DNA from: Nostoc sp. NIES-4103 | GTDB taxonomy: Bacteria; Cyanobacteriota; Cyanobacteriia; Cyanobacteriales; Nostocaceae | DNA length: 64,000 nucleotides | Reading direction: 5' to 3' | Assembly (NCBI RefSeq): GCF_002368335.1 | Contig: NZ_AP018288.1 | Location: forward strand, 1,827,355-1,891,354 | Shown: piece by piece, positions 41,691-49,213 of the stretch | Position numbering within the stretch: the first letter of the stretch is position 1 | Layout: each line of letters begins with the position of its first letter | The notes under the pieces: generated by a model | What the model saw: only the letters and a program-made list of their open reading frames with translations | The model's database searches: none | What the model was told of the DNA's origin: nothing | Translations under genes and position numbers: made by a program

Positions 41691-42002
41691 TTACAGAAAG
41701 TCGGCGGGATAGCTAAAGTTTGCGATTAGCTGACTGAGTAAGAGTGTCAACTTTAGTGAACTTTAGCTATTAGCTTGTAAAATTTATAGCCGTAGCCAGA
41801 TGTGTTATACCAGTTCTCGATGAAAGTTAAACCCTGTCCTTAAGGATGGGGTCTTTGTTAAACGAACCGCCAAGTACGCCAAGAGCGCCAAGAAAGAAGG
41901 AGTAATAACCCTAGAATTTTTCAGAAACTTTCTTTTGGCATAAACAGGAAATTTATTGACTTGTTTCGCTTGGTAGATTCAGTTTCAATCAAAAAAAGCA
42001 AA
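41691..42002. other. Gap with inverted repeats
   Basis: TAGCTAAAGTT at 41710-41720 is inverted at 41759-41769. A terminator-like hairpin lies at 41831-41852. No intact gene is present; 42003-42161 is a gene remnant. Confidence 0.5.
41831..41852 (+). terminator. Terminator-like hairpin after the MBL-like gene
   Basis: ACCCTGTCC and GGATGGGGT pair over nine positions, including two G-T wobbles, around a TTAA loop. CTTTGTT follows. It lies 141 bases after the stop. Confidence 0.5.
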
Positions 42003-42161
42003 TATAAAGTTGACCAAGCAGACAGTAAAACCCTGGCTAGAGTTCAACAAGATTATCCCTAAGCTGTGTTTATATCAGCAAGTGAGTGCTTCAATTTAGA
42101 GGCTTTAAAACAGCATTCACTGCAATTAATTAATGAACCAGTTGAGATGATACAAGTCTGA
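42003..42161 (+). pseudogene. Remnant of the HflX GTPase C-terminus
   Basis: In one frame the stretch reads YKVDQADSKTLARVQQDYP, a TAA at 42060, then AVFISASECFNLEALKQHSL and LINEPVEMIQV before TGA. This resembles the NKxD and SASE G-motif region of HflX, where YxKxD corresponds to NKID and FISA to the G5 motif. The internal stop and missing front show a decayed fragment. No HflX gene is in the window. It sits 28 bases before the isoaspartyl peptidase gene. Confidence 0.6.
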
Positions 42162-42189
42162 CAAAACTCATAAGATCAATAAGAAAATT

Positions 42190-43065
42190 ATGGTATCAAG
42201 TATTATTGTTCACGGTGGGGCAAAAACTATCTCTAAAGATAAAGCTAGAGCTAACACTGCTGGTTGTATGGCAGCTGTACAAGCAGGTTGGAGCATACTA
42301 ACTGGTGGAGGGAATGCAAAAGATGCAGTCGAGGCAGCCATCCGGGTTCTGGAAGATAACCCAACTTTTAACGCCAGCATTGGTGCGACTCTCGACAGTG
42401 ATGGGGAAGTATTCTTAGATGCGGCAATTATGGAAGGTAAGACCTACGGTTGGGGCGGAGTAGCAGCAGTTCAAAAGGTACGCCATCCCATCTCAGTTGC
42501 GCGGAAAATTATGGAAAATAAATCCATGCTGCTAGTTTCAAAAGGTGCAGAACAATTCGCCGCAGAACGTGGAGATGAGATGTGTGCGCCAAGCGAACTA
42601 ATTAGCGATGAACAGCGACGGGAGTGGGAGGAGCAGGAGGCAGTTTTAGATCGACCTGCCACTGTTGGTTGTGTTGCCCTTGATGATAACGGATTGCTAG
42701 TTGCAGGAACATCAACTGGAGGGCTTGCAAATCAGCCACCTGGCCGTGTTGGTGATTCTGCATTGGTGGGTTGTGGCTTATATGCTGATAATAATCTGGG
42801 AGCTTGTTCAACAACAGGTGATGGCGAGTCAATTATTCCTGTAGTTTTGGCTAAAACAGCGATCGATTTTTTGGTGGAAAATAGACACCCACAACAAGCA
42901 GCACAGATGGCAATTGACAAGTTAGCATCTCAGGTCAAAGGGGAAGCAGGGTGCATTCTTCTAGACCATCAAGGACAAGTGGGTTGGGCGTATAATTCTC
43001 AGGATATGGCAGTCGCTTATATGACCGCAAAAATGGACAAAATAGCTGTGTTTACCAAAAAATAA
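42190..43065 (+). CDS. Isoaspartyl peptidase / plant-type L-asparaginase
   Basis: An Ntn-hydrolase of 291 residues that removes beta-aspartyl residues from dipeptides and hydrolyses asparagine. The precursor cuts itself before Thr158 in PATVGCVALD to give alpha (1-157) and beta (158-291) chains. Thr158 is then the nucleophile, and GTSTGGLANQPPGRVGDS and CSTTGDGE supply the family's second Thr and substrate-binding residues. GTSTGG and the N-terminal IVHGGAKTI are typical. Cyanobacterial relatives complete cyanophycin breakdown by splitting beta-aspartyl-arginine. An ATP-grasp gene follows after 102 bases on the same strand, and the two may form an operon. Confidence 0.93.
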   Translation: MVSSIIVHGGAKTISKDKARANTAGCMAAVQAGWSILTGGGNAKDAVEAAIRVLEDNPTFNASIGATLDSDGEVFLDAAIMEGKTYGWGGVAAVQKVRHPISVARKIMENKSMLLVSKGAEQFAAERGDEMCAPSELISDEQRREWEEQEAVLDRPATVGCVALDDNGLLVAGTSTGGLANQPPGRVGDSALVGCGLYADNNLGACSTTGDGESIIPVVLAKTAIDFLVENRHPQQAAQMAIDKLASQVKGEAGCILLDHQGQVGWAYNSQDMAVAYMTAKMDKIAVFTKK

Positions 43066-43167
43066 TTTCATGAATTGGTAATTGTGAATTAGTGAAAAAA
43101 TTGAACTTTAAAGTTTAAATTTGGAATTTGTAATTGATTAGTTATCACTCCCTTTTTTAACTTATTT

Positions 43168-44427
43168 ATGAACTCAAAATACAACTTTAATTACTTCCAA
43201 GGGAGTTCTTTTTCTGATTTGTTTGCTGAAGACATCACAGATGCAGGCTATGCCTTTATCTTGAATTATCCTGCGACTGCTAGTTGGGCTACTTATCCCA
43301 ACACCAAAAAATATTTTATTCAAGACGGTAGTAGTGAAGCTACCAAAACTTCCTACGATAAAATTTTCCAGCAAGAACCTTGGAAAAATCTTGCTGTATT
43401 GGGTAATGTTATCCCAGGAATTGTTACCAGTCTACCGCCAAAGTTGCTAGTGGATTATTGGCAAGAACATTTTGGCTTTAGCTACACCAACATAGAAGTA
43501 ATGGAGCGATCGCTTTATCTTGATGATCTCAATCATAGCGATCGCTTTGACAAACTGCTCACTCTATTTCCCTTTGATCATCTCAAACCTGAAAAACACG
43601 CTGTTGCTCCTGATACTCACTACTACTTGCTCAATAAAGCGACGTTAGCCGAACTGGGAGTCCCACATCCGAAATACGAAACTTACAATCTTCACCAAGT
43701 TCATCTTGAAGAGATTAATTTACCAGAAAAATTTCCCTATCTGATTAAAACATCTCATGGACTTTCTGGAGAAGGCACTTATATTATCAACAATCCCAGC
43801 GATTTGCAATACTGCTTTGAAGAACTGAGGAAATATCTGGATATTAAGTTGCTGGATACGATTATTGTTTCCGAGTACATCAAGAATGTTGTACAGAACT
43901 ACTGCATCCAGTTTTATATTAACAATGCGGGTGATATAAAGCTCATCGGCACTACAAGTCAACTTGTTACCTCAGAAGGCAACTATTTAGGCGGTATTAT
44001 TAATTACTGCAAAACAGACACAAATCAATTCTCACAGATGATTGCCGCTATTGGTAAGTATGCTCATCAGCAAAAATATTTTGGTATTATTGGCTTCGAT
44101 GTTTTAGAAGATAAAGACGGGCAGATGTATGTAATTGATGTCAATTTCCGCGTCAACGGCTCAACTCCGCTTTGCTTGCAACGCTACACCCTATTAGGGT
44201 TAGGAAAAGAGCTAGCTAAATATTCTAATAATTACCGCCTAGTTGGCTCATTAAAATCAATTCTCGTAGCTTTAAAGCCGGAACTAGATAGCAAGGACTT
44301 GATAATTTTATCTGCTCTAGAGAAAAGCGAATATGGACAAATTTATACTGAAATATACGGGATTATTTCAGGAAGAACAATTGAAGATATACAGCGCATT
44401 GAGTATAAGATGTGCCGCTTACTCTAG
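43168..44427 (+). CDS. ATP-grasp ligase of unknown substrate
   Basis: The 419-residue cytosolic protein has an ATP-grasp core in its second half: YLIKTSHGLSGEGTYII with the ATP-binding Lys and glycine loop (about 190-206), FGIIGFDVLED and VIDVNFRVNGSTPLCL with the Mg-binding Asn/Asp near 330. The N-terminal 170 residues contain a conserved-looking Trp/Phe-rich domain I do not recognise. ATP-grasp enzymes join a carboxylate to an amine through an acyl-phosphate. Next to an isoaspartyl peptidase, a ligase for an aspartyl- or amino-acid-derived compound would fit, but no product can be named. Confidence 0.8.
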   Translation: MNSKYNFNYFQGSSFSDLFAEDITDAGYAFILNYPATASWATYPNTKKYFIQDGSSEATKTSYDKIFQQEPWKNLAVLGNVIPGIVTSLPPKLLVDYWQEHFGFSYTNIEVMERSLYLDDLNHSDRFDKLLTLFPFDHLKPEKHAVAPDTHYYLLNKATLAELGVPHPKYETYNLHQVHLEEINLPEKFPYLIKTSHGLSGEGTYIINNPSDLQYCFEELRKYLDIKLLDTIIVSEYIKNVVQNYCIQFYINNAGDIKLIGTTSQLVTSEGNYLGGIINYCKTDTNQFSQMIAAIGKYAHQQKYFGIIGFDVLEDKDGQMYVIDVNFRVNGSTPLCLQRYTLLGLGKELAKYSNNYRLVGSLKSILVALKPELDSKDLIILSALEKSEYGQIYTEIYGIISGRTIEDIQRIEYKMCRLL

Positions 44428-45077
44428 TTAAATTATTGTAAGGAATGACCGAATTACAGCAAATTTCAACTTCATGAGGTATAGAAATACCCCACCTACG
44501 CTACCGCGCACCCTCCCCGCGAGTTCGGGGAGGGTTGGTGTGGAGTGTACCTCACGTACTTGCAAAGCGCTGTATCAATTGGGGTGCGACCCAGGAGAAA
44601 CGCATATTATTTATTAATAAAAATTCATGAAAAGCTCAAAACTATAAAGCTCAAAACTATCTAGATTTAATAATGATTTTAAGGCCTGTGCATCTTTATA
44701 AGCCACAGCCAGATACAGATATTTTTATCTAAAAAATAACATCGTATTTTGAGTATTTTATAAAAAATATCATATTTTAGCCAATATTTGCAACTTGCTC
44801 TCAAAAAAGTTGCACATTGCCTAAACATGACTTTAGTCATGCTGAAATTATGACTTTCTTCCAATCTTTGTTATTAGTTAATGATATAAACTTAGGGCAA
44901 TACAGCAATCTTACTTAGTCGTGAAACACAAACCACCTATAGTTTTACGAACACTTTATTTCATGAAAAAAACTATTACTTTAAATGCATTTTTAAAGTA
45001 TTGGTGGGGTAAATGTTCACAACTTATTTAGAAATGTTGTAGACAAAACTAAACTTAACTAATAGGAGATTCACATT
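44428..45077. other. 650-base gap with an inverted repeat
   Basis: TGAGGTA at 44475-44481 is inverted as TACCTCA at 44548-44554 around a CCCTCCCC/GGGGAGGG hairpin, again MITE-like. A 15-bp unit (AAAGCTCAAAACTAT) is tandemly duplicated at 44631-44660. The rest is AT-rich. A good AGGAG (45063-45067) belongs to the next gene. No gene is seen. Confidence 0.5.
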
Positions 45078-45356
45078 ATGAAACGCATTATCATCGGTGC
45101 ATTACTTGCTCTACCAATCGCAATAGCTTCTTTACCATCAGAAGCATCAGCAGCAGAGATCATTGTTAGACCTAATGTTGTTAGCCGCCGAGTCGTTCAC
45201 CGTCAAGTGGTTAACCGTCGTCCAGTGGTTCGTCGAGTGATTAACCGTCGTCCAGTGGTTAATCGTCGAGTTATCCGTCAGAGGTTGATTCCTGGATATT
45301 GGGAAAGAACACGATACGGTCGGCGCTGGGTTCCTGCTCGCTATGTGCGATATTAA
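45078..45356 (+). CDS. Secreted basic Arg/Val-rich repeat protein
   Basis: The 92-residue protein starts with a signal peptide (MKRIIIGALLALPIAIASLPSEASA, cut near Ala-Glu). The mature part is very basic and repeats VVNRRPVVRRVINRRPV, then ends in PGYWERTRYGRRWVPARYVRY. That ending resembles the tyrosine/arginine-rich YWER/RYGRRW segments of small secreted cyanobacterial proteins. The family function is unknown. The net charge suggests binding of acidic polysaccharide or DNA outside the cell. AGGAG stands 10 bases before the ATG. It is single. Confidence 0.75.
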   Translation: MKRIIIGALLALPIAIASLPSEASAAEIIVRPNVVSRRVVHRQVVNRRPVVRRVINRRPVVNRRVIRQRLIPGYWERTRYGRRWVPARYVRY

Positions 45357-45357
45357 T

Positions 45358-45442
45358 AACCCCCCTTAATCCCCCCTTATAAAGGGGGGAAACAAGAAAT
45401 CTAGTTCCCTCCCCTTTATAAGGGGAGGGTTAGGGTGGGGTA
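45358..45442. repeat. Repeat related to the inner MITE at 32.6 kb
   Basis: The stretch contains CCCCCCTTAATCCCCCC, AAACAAGAAATCTAGTTCCC and GGGGAGGGTTAGGG in the reverse order and sense of text at 32640-32730. It starts right after the secreted basic protein's stop. Its own outer ends are not clear, so it may be a truncated copy. Confidence 0.65.
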
Positions 45443-45491
45443 GTAGTGACAGTCTAAATTCAGACTCTTCACAGTCATCAGTCATCAATGA

Positions 45492-46283
45492 TCAATCAGG
45501 CATAATCGCTTCTTCAAGATTCACACCGATGAGATTAGCTCCCCTTAGATTAGCTCCTCTAAGGTTAGCTTTTCTCAGATCAGCCCCTGCTAAGTTCGCT
45601 TGGCTAAGATTAGTCCAACTCAAGTTAGCACCTCTCAAATCAGCTTCGCTCAAGTTCGCCCGGAATAAGTATGCACCACTCAAGTGAGCCTTGCTCAAAT
45701 TAGCTTTATATAAGTCAGTTTTGTATAGGTAAGCCCCCATCAATTCTGTGTGATAGAGGGTTGCTTCGCTGAGGTCAGCCCCAATTAAGTGAGCTGCAAT
45801 CAAATTTGCAAAACACAGGTTAGTTCGCATTAACTTTGTTGCACCTAAATCTGCGTCTCTTAAGTTAGCGCCCTTTAAGTCAGCCCCAATTAGATTAGCA
45901 TCTGCGATCGCAGCACCAATCAAATTCGCTTCACTTAAATCAGCCCCAATCAAATTAGCATGACTGAGATTTGCCTGGGTCAATGTCGCGGCCCTCAAGT
46001 TAGCAACGCTCAAATTAGCTGCGCTGAGATTCGCTTCAATCAGCTTGGCTTGATAAAGGTTAGCGGCTGCAAGATTAGCATTGCTGAGGTTGGCTCGTAC
46101 AAGTAAAGCATTACTCAAATCCACCTTACTCAAGTTTACCCCTTGTAGGTTTGCACCTCTGAGGTTATCCCCTTGCAGATTTGCGGCGCTGATATCTGGT
46201 TCAATGTGAGGATGTTTCGTTCTCCACGAAATCCATGTGACTGCACCTGCTTTGAGTAAAGCTAAATGCTCTTGATTTGCCAT
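45492..46283 (-). CDS. Pentapeptide-repeat protein
   Basis: The ATG at 46283 has a very good AAGGAGAG eight bases upstream and gives 263 residues. An upstream ATG at 46310 is in a poor context and overlaps the preceding gene. After a short N-terminal part (MANQEHLALLKAGAVTWISWRTKHP) come about 40 pentapeptides of the A(D/N)LxX type: LSNANLAAANLYQAKLIEANL and onward to LRGANLIGVNLEEA. This folds as a right-handed quadrilateral beta-helix. Function is unknown; such proteins are abundant in cyanobacteria. It follows ccmP by 10 bases and is probably co-transcribed with it. Confidence 0.9.
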   Translation of the reverse strand: MANQEHLALLKAGAVTWISWRTKHPHIEPDISAANLQGDNLRGANLQGVNLSKVDLSNALLVRANLSNANLAAANLYQAKLIEANLSAANLSVANLRAATLTQANLSHANLIGADLSEANLIGAAIADANLIGADLKGANLRDADLGATKLMRTNLCFANLIAAHLIGADLSEATLYHTELMGAYLYKTDLYKANLSKAHLSGAYLFRANLSEADLRGANLSWTNLSQANLAGADLRKANLRGANLRGANLIGVNLEEAIMPD

Positions 46284-46293
46284 TTTCTCTCCT

Positions 46294-46935
46294 TTATTCT
46301 TTTCGCCCACCCACAGGATTTACTCGACCAGGTACATTTTCAATCGCCGTTAAAGCCCCAGCCGCACCTGCTAGGATATCGCGTTCTTGTCCACCTAAAT
46401 AAAGCCGTCCAAAGCTACCTACAGCTTGCACTTCGAGAATGTTAATCGCCGCTGCTTTCTCGGCTTCATTCGCAGCTAGTGCAGCATAAGCAGCAGGTTC
46501 AACTTCTAATACATATAGCGTTTGCCCTGCTAATAATAGCTGTCCGCGTCGCGTGCGATTGATTAGTTGTGTTTGGTAAGCATCTATGTTGCGGATAATT
46601 TGAGTAGAAATTACCCGCGGTTTAAGACATTCTTCTTTTTTAACTCCTAACATGGCCAAAATCGCTTGACCAGCAGCTCGCGTTTCTCCTTGAGAAGCAG
46701 AATGAACTTCTAATAAGCCATATAGTCGCTCAACTACCTGTACTCCCGGACGAACAGAAGCAGATTTGAGCGCAACATCGGTAATTTTATTAATTTCAAT
46801 ACCAGGGGAGATTTCAATCCATAACGATGTATCTCCTGGTAATGGTAAAAAACCTTGGGCTACTGTTCCTATATATGCTGCATGTTGGGGTTGCAGGCTG
46901 TCGAGAAATACGAAACTGCGTAGTTCTATTCCCAA
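46294..46935 (-). CDS. ccmP: Carboxysome shell protein CcmP (tandem BMC domain)
   Basis: CcmP forms pseudohexameric double discs in the beta-carboxysome shell with a gated central pore for metabolites such as RuBP and 3PGA. The 213-residue protein starts MGIELRSFVFLDSLQPQHAAYIG, typical of CcmP. The start codon is TTG with GGAGAG seven bases upstream. The first BMC domain carries VVERLYGLLEVHS with Glu69 and Arg70, the known gate residues, and the second has RRGQLLLAGQTLYVLEVEPAAYAALAANEAEKA. The GRLYLGGQERDI end fits too. The main ccm operon is not here, as expected, because ccmP is usually a satellite gene. Confidence 0.93.
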   Translation of the reverse strand: MGIELRSFVFLDSLQPQHAAYIGTVAQGFLPLPGDTSLWIEISPGIEINKITDVALKSASVRPGVQVVERLYGLLEVHSASQGETRAAGQAILAMLGVKKEECLKPRVISTQIIRNIDAYQTQLINRTRRGQLLLAGQTLYVLEVEPAAYAALAANEAEKAAAINILEVQAVGSFGRLYLGGQERDILAGAAGALTAIENVPGRVNPVGGRKE

Positions 46936-47268
46936 AGTTTTGCTCTCCAGTCATGAGGGTAAAAGTTTGTTATATGCAATATATGAGTGTAACCTTTTCT
47001 TTGTCTCAAGCGCTAACTGATACCAATTTGAAAAAAGAATGCAACAGATACCTTGTAGGGGCGTACAGCTGTACGCCCCTACAGCTAATCCATGTGTCGC
47101 AAAGATTATTGAAATTGGTATGAGTTGGTTGTCACCTACAACCCTCAAAGAGTGACGCCAATAGCATAAAACAAAACTCGATCAATTGATTAATCAGATG
47201 ATTGCTTTCATATTGCAGACATGATATAAAATAAGCTTTATTTGTAAATCATAAATTTTTATATTATC
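46936..47268. other. Gap with a palindromic MITE-like element
   Basis: 47020-47121 has 10-bp exact inverted ends (ATACCAATTT and AAATTGGTAT) and a 28-bp perfect palindrome at 47055-47082 built from GTAGGGGCGTACAG and its inverse. The remaining bases should hold promoters of the divergent ccmP and glycosidase-like genes. Confidence 0.7.
47020..47121. mobile_element. MITE-like element with ATACCAATTT ends and central palindrome
   Basis: The element ends ATACCAATTT (47020-47029) and AAATTGGTAT (47112-47121) are exact inverses, shared with the elements at 34978 and 35701. The palindrome at its centre is perfect over 28 bases. It is non-coding. Confidence 0.75.
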
Positions 47269-48396
47269 ATGTTCCAGCGACGTAAAGTTATAGCTTTGAT
47301 TACTGGTTTCGCCGCAGGTTTTACTAATACCATACTTTGGGGTGGAAATTCCAAAAATTATTCAATTACAACTCCCAAGCGAAATTTACCTTTTTTCTTA
47401 GGCTGGTATGACTATATTGCTAATATTACTGTGCCAGACAAGGTATCTGCTGAAAAAATTGATTTATTAATGCCCTATGTTGAAAAAGCAAAAAAGGAAG
47501 AAATAGAGGAATTTCTAGATGCTTCTGATCAAGCTGGTGTAAAAGTTTTGCTGGAAATTTCTCGTCCGTTGGTAGTATCTGAAAATATTTCCGGCGTGAA
47601 AGACTTTGTTCGTACTTTTAAGAATCATCCTTCTGTCTATGGCTGGTATCTTTTTGATGAACCAGAGATTAGAAAACCTACACCACTCTCTCCAGATTCC
47701 TTGGAAAGGGTATACCAGGCGATTAAAGAAGAAGATCAATCACGACCAATTGCGTTAGTCTTTGCCGATATCAAGAAAATTAAACCTTACATGGGTGCAA
47801 TGGATATATTGATGTGGGATCGTTATCCTTGTGAAGTGGAAGTTCAAGAGTTTCAATGGGTATCATCCTACCACAACGCGCTCAAAAAAGTTGTTGATTT
47901 AGCTACTGTTAACAACAAAAAATTTTGGAACGTATTACAAGCTTATAGTCATAATAGCTCCAATAAAAGATTGCCAACTGAGGCAGAATTTCGCTATATG
48001 TTTTATTTATCAGTTATAGCTGGGGCTGACAGTTTGCTATTTTGGATGCACGAATGGTCGTCAGATTTTTGGAATCAGACAGTCTTGTATCCTACTATTA
48101 AGGAAATGAGAAATTATCTGCCTGCGATCGCTAGAGGAGAAGACTTCACAAATTCAGTAGAAATTAATCATTCAAACATACAATTTAAATTATTTACCAT
48201 TCCTAATACTACCAAATATTTGCTGATAGTTGTTAACCAAAATCATCATCAGATTAACTTGACTATAAAACTCACTCCGACATTGGCTGGTAAACCAGTG
48301 GTTATTAAGCAAGAGACTATCACTCACCTATCCTCTCAGGCAAGTTTTAGCACCTTTTTGAATTCCTATGAAGTACGGCTGTATAAAATTGGATAG
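47269..48396 (+). CDS. Glycoside-hydrolase-like TIM-barrel protein
   Basis: The 375-residue protein has an N-terminal signal-like segment (RRKVIALITGFAAGFTNTIL) and a barrel typical of glycosidases, with FLGWYDYIANI, VYGWYLFDEPE (acidic pair near 129-132, a likely acid/base), MDILMWDRYP and LLFWMHEWSSDF. A C-terminal beta part (IQFKLFTIPNTTKYLLIVVNQNHHQ) follows. I do not know the substrate. It could be exported and act on extracellular polysaccharide, but the catalytic pair is only inferred from the fold. It stands alone, with an unrelated ars cluster downstream. Confidence 0.75.
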   Translation: MFQRRKVIALITGFAAGFTNTILWGGNSKNYSITTPKRNLPFFLGWYDYIANITVPDKVSAEKIDLLMPYVEKAKKEEIEEFLDASDQAGVKVLLEISRPLVVSENISGVKDFVRTFKNHPSVYGWYLFDEPEIRKPTPLSPDSLERVYQAIKEEDQSRPIALVFADIKKIKPYMGAMDILMWDRYPCEVEVQEFQWVSSYHNALKKVVDLATVNNKKFWNVLQAYSHNSSNKRLPTEAEFRYMFYLSVIAGADSLLFWMHEWSSDFWNQTVLYPTIKEMRNYLPAIARGEDFTNSVEINHSNIQFKLFTIPNTTKYLLIVVNQNHHQINLTIKLTPTLAGKPVVIKQETITHLSSQASFSTFLNSYEVRLYKIG

Positions 48397-48594
48397 AGTA
48401 CTGATGACTGATGACTGATGACTGTTGATATCAAGTCCGGTAAATTGACCATAATAAAAACACCCCACCCCCAACCCCTCCCCTTGGTAAGGGGAGGGGC
48501 GACAAAGCATCGCTTTGGCTCTTTGGGGTCAGCGCGGATATTAAGGGTAATTGAAGTCTAAGTTGAATTTAGCTTAGTATGATGAAAAAAATAG

Positions 48595-48610
48595 TTCAAT
48601 AAAATTTGAT
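48595..48610. promoter_or_regulatory. Candidate ArsR operator at the arsR start
   Basis: TTCAA, six bases and TTGAT give a 5-6-5 inverted repeat with one mismatch to ATCAA-N6-TTGAT, the core reported for cyanobacterial ArsR operators. It overlaps the ATG of arsR, so binding would block its own synthesis. Confidence 0.6.
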
Positions 48611-48935
48611 GGATTCTCTCTATACTCCCACTTCCGATCTGATCGCTGCTGGCTTTCATGCTCTTTCTGAGCCATTACGGCTGCAAGTTTTGGAACTGCT
48701 GCGAGAGCAAGAATTATGTGTGTGTGACTTGTGCGAGACTTTAGGGGTTAATCAGTCGAAATTGTCTTTTCACCTGAAAACTCTCAAAGAAGCTGGCTTA
48801 GTGCGATCGCGCCAAGAGGGACGCTGGATTTACTACAGCCTGAATTTGGCTCAATTTGTTGTCTTAGAGCAATATTTATCCGATTATCGCCGCTTAACTA
48901 AGATACTGCCTGCCCGTTCGTGTAACAATCCCTGA
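48609..48935 (+). CDS. arsR: ArsR/SmtB family arsenic-responsive repressor
   Basis: The 108-residue winged-helix repressor releases DNA when arsenite binds cysteines. The metal site is CVCDLC in the ELCVCDLCETLG helix (about residues 37-42). The DNA-recognition helix is VNQSKLSFHLKTLKEAGLV and the wing is RQEGRWIYYSLN. The ATG at 48609 directly follows a TTG that is not needed. A second pair of operators lies ahead of acr3. Gene order arsR-acr3-arsC-arsI on one strand shows an arsenic island. Confidence 0.93.
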   Translation: MDSLYTPTSDLIAAGFHALSEPLRLQVLELLREQELCVCDLCETLGVNQSKLSFHLKTLKEAGLVRSRQEGRWIYYSLNLAQFVVLEQYLSDYRRLTKILPARSCNNP

Positions 48936-49029
48936 TGGAGCAGGGGAGAAGGGGTGCAGGGGTGCGGGTTTTAAGGTTTCTGCACACATACTCCGAATTA
49001 TAAGTAATCAGGCAGTTATGAAATAATAT

Positions 49030-49045
49030 ATCAAGTTTTTTTGAT
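49030..49045. promoter_or_regulatory. ArsR operator 1 upstream of acr3
   Basis: ATCAAGTTTTTTTGAT is a perfect match to the ATCAA-N6-TTGAT core. It lies 20 bases before TTGACA, so the pair of boxes brackets the promoter. Confidence 0.7.
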
Positions 49046-49083
49046 TAATTTTTATATATTAGCAGTTGACAAGTCTAATATAC

Positions 49084-49099
49084 ATCAATTTTTATTGAT
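49084..49099. promoter_or_regulatory. ArsR operator 2 over the acr3 -10 region
   Basis: ATCAATTTTTATTGAT is a perfect match to the ATCAA-N6-TTGAT core. It begins 12 bases after TTGACA, where a -10 box would lie, so repressor binding should block polymerase. Confidence 0.75.
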
Positions 49100-49213
49100 A
49101 TATTCAGATATGTGAACCTAGTCATAACACAGGTAAATTAGCGATCGCACTCTTGGCGCTGGCTTTAGTCAGCAACGGAAAAAGAACCACAGAGACACAA
49201 AGACACAGAGAAA

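Larger units (their letters stand above)
48936..49213. promoter_or_regulatory. acr3 promoter region with two ArsR operators
   Basis: The stretch holds two perfect ATCAA-N6-TTGAT inverted repeats (49030-49045, 49084-49099). TTGACA at 49066-49071 is a likely -35, with the second operator covering the -10 side. 49170-49213 has ACAGAGACACAAAGACACAGAG text common in Nostocales repeats. No gene is present. Confidence 0.7.

Noticed and set aside
47055..47082. Palindrome considered as a transcription factor operator
   Set aside because: It lies inside an element with inverted ends, so a repeat-derived structure is the simpler reading.
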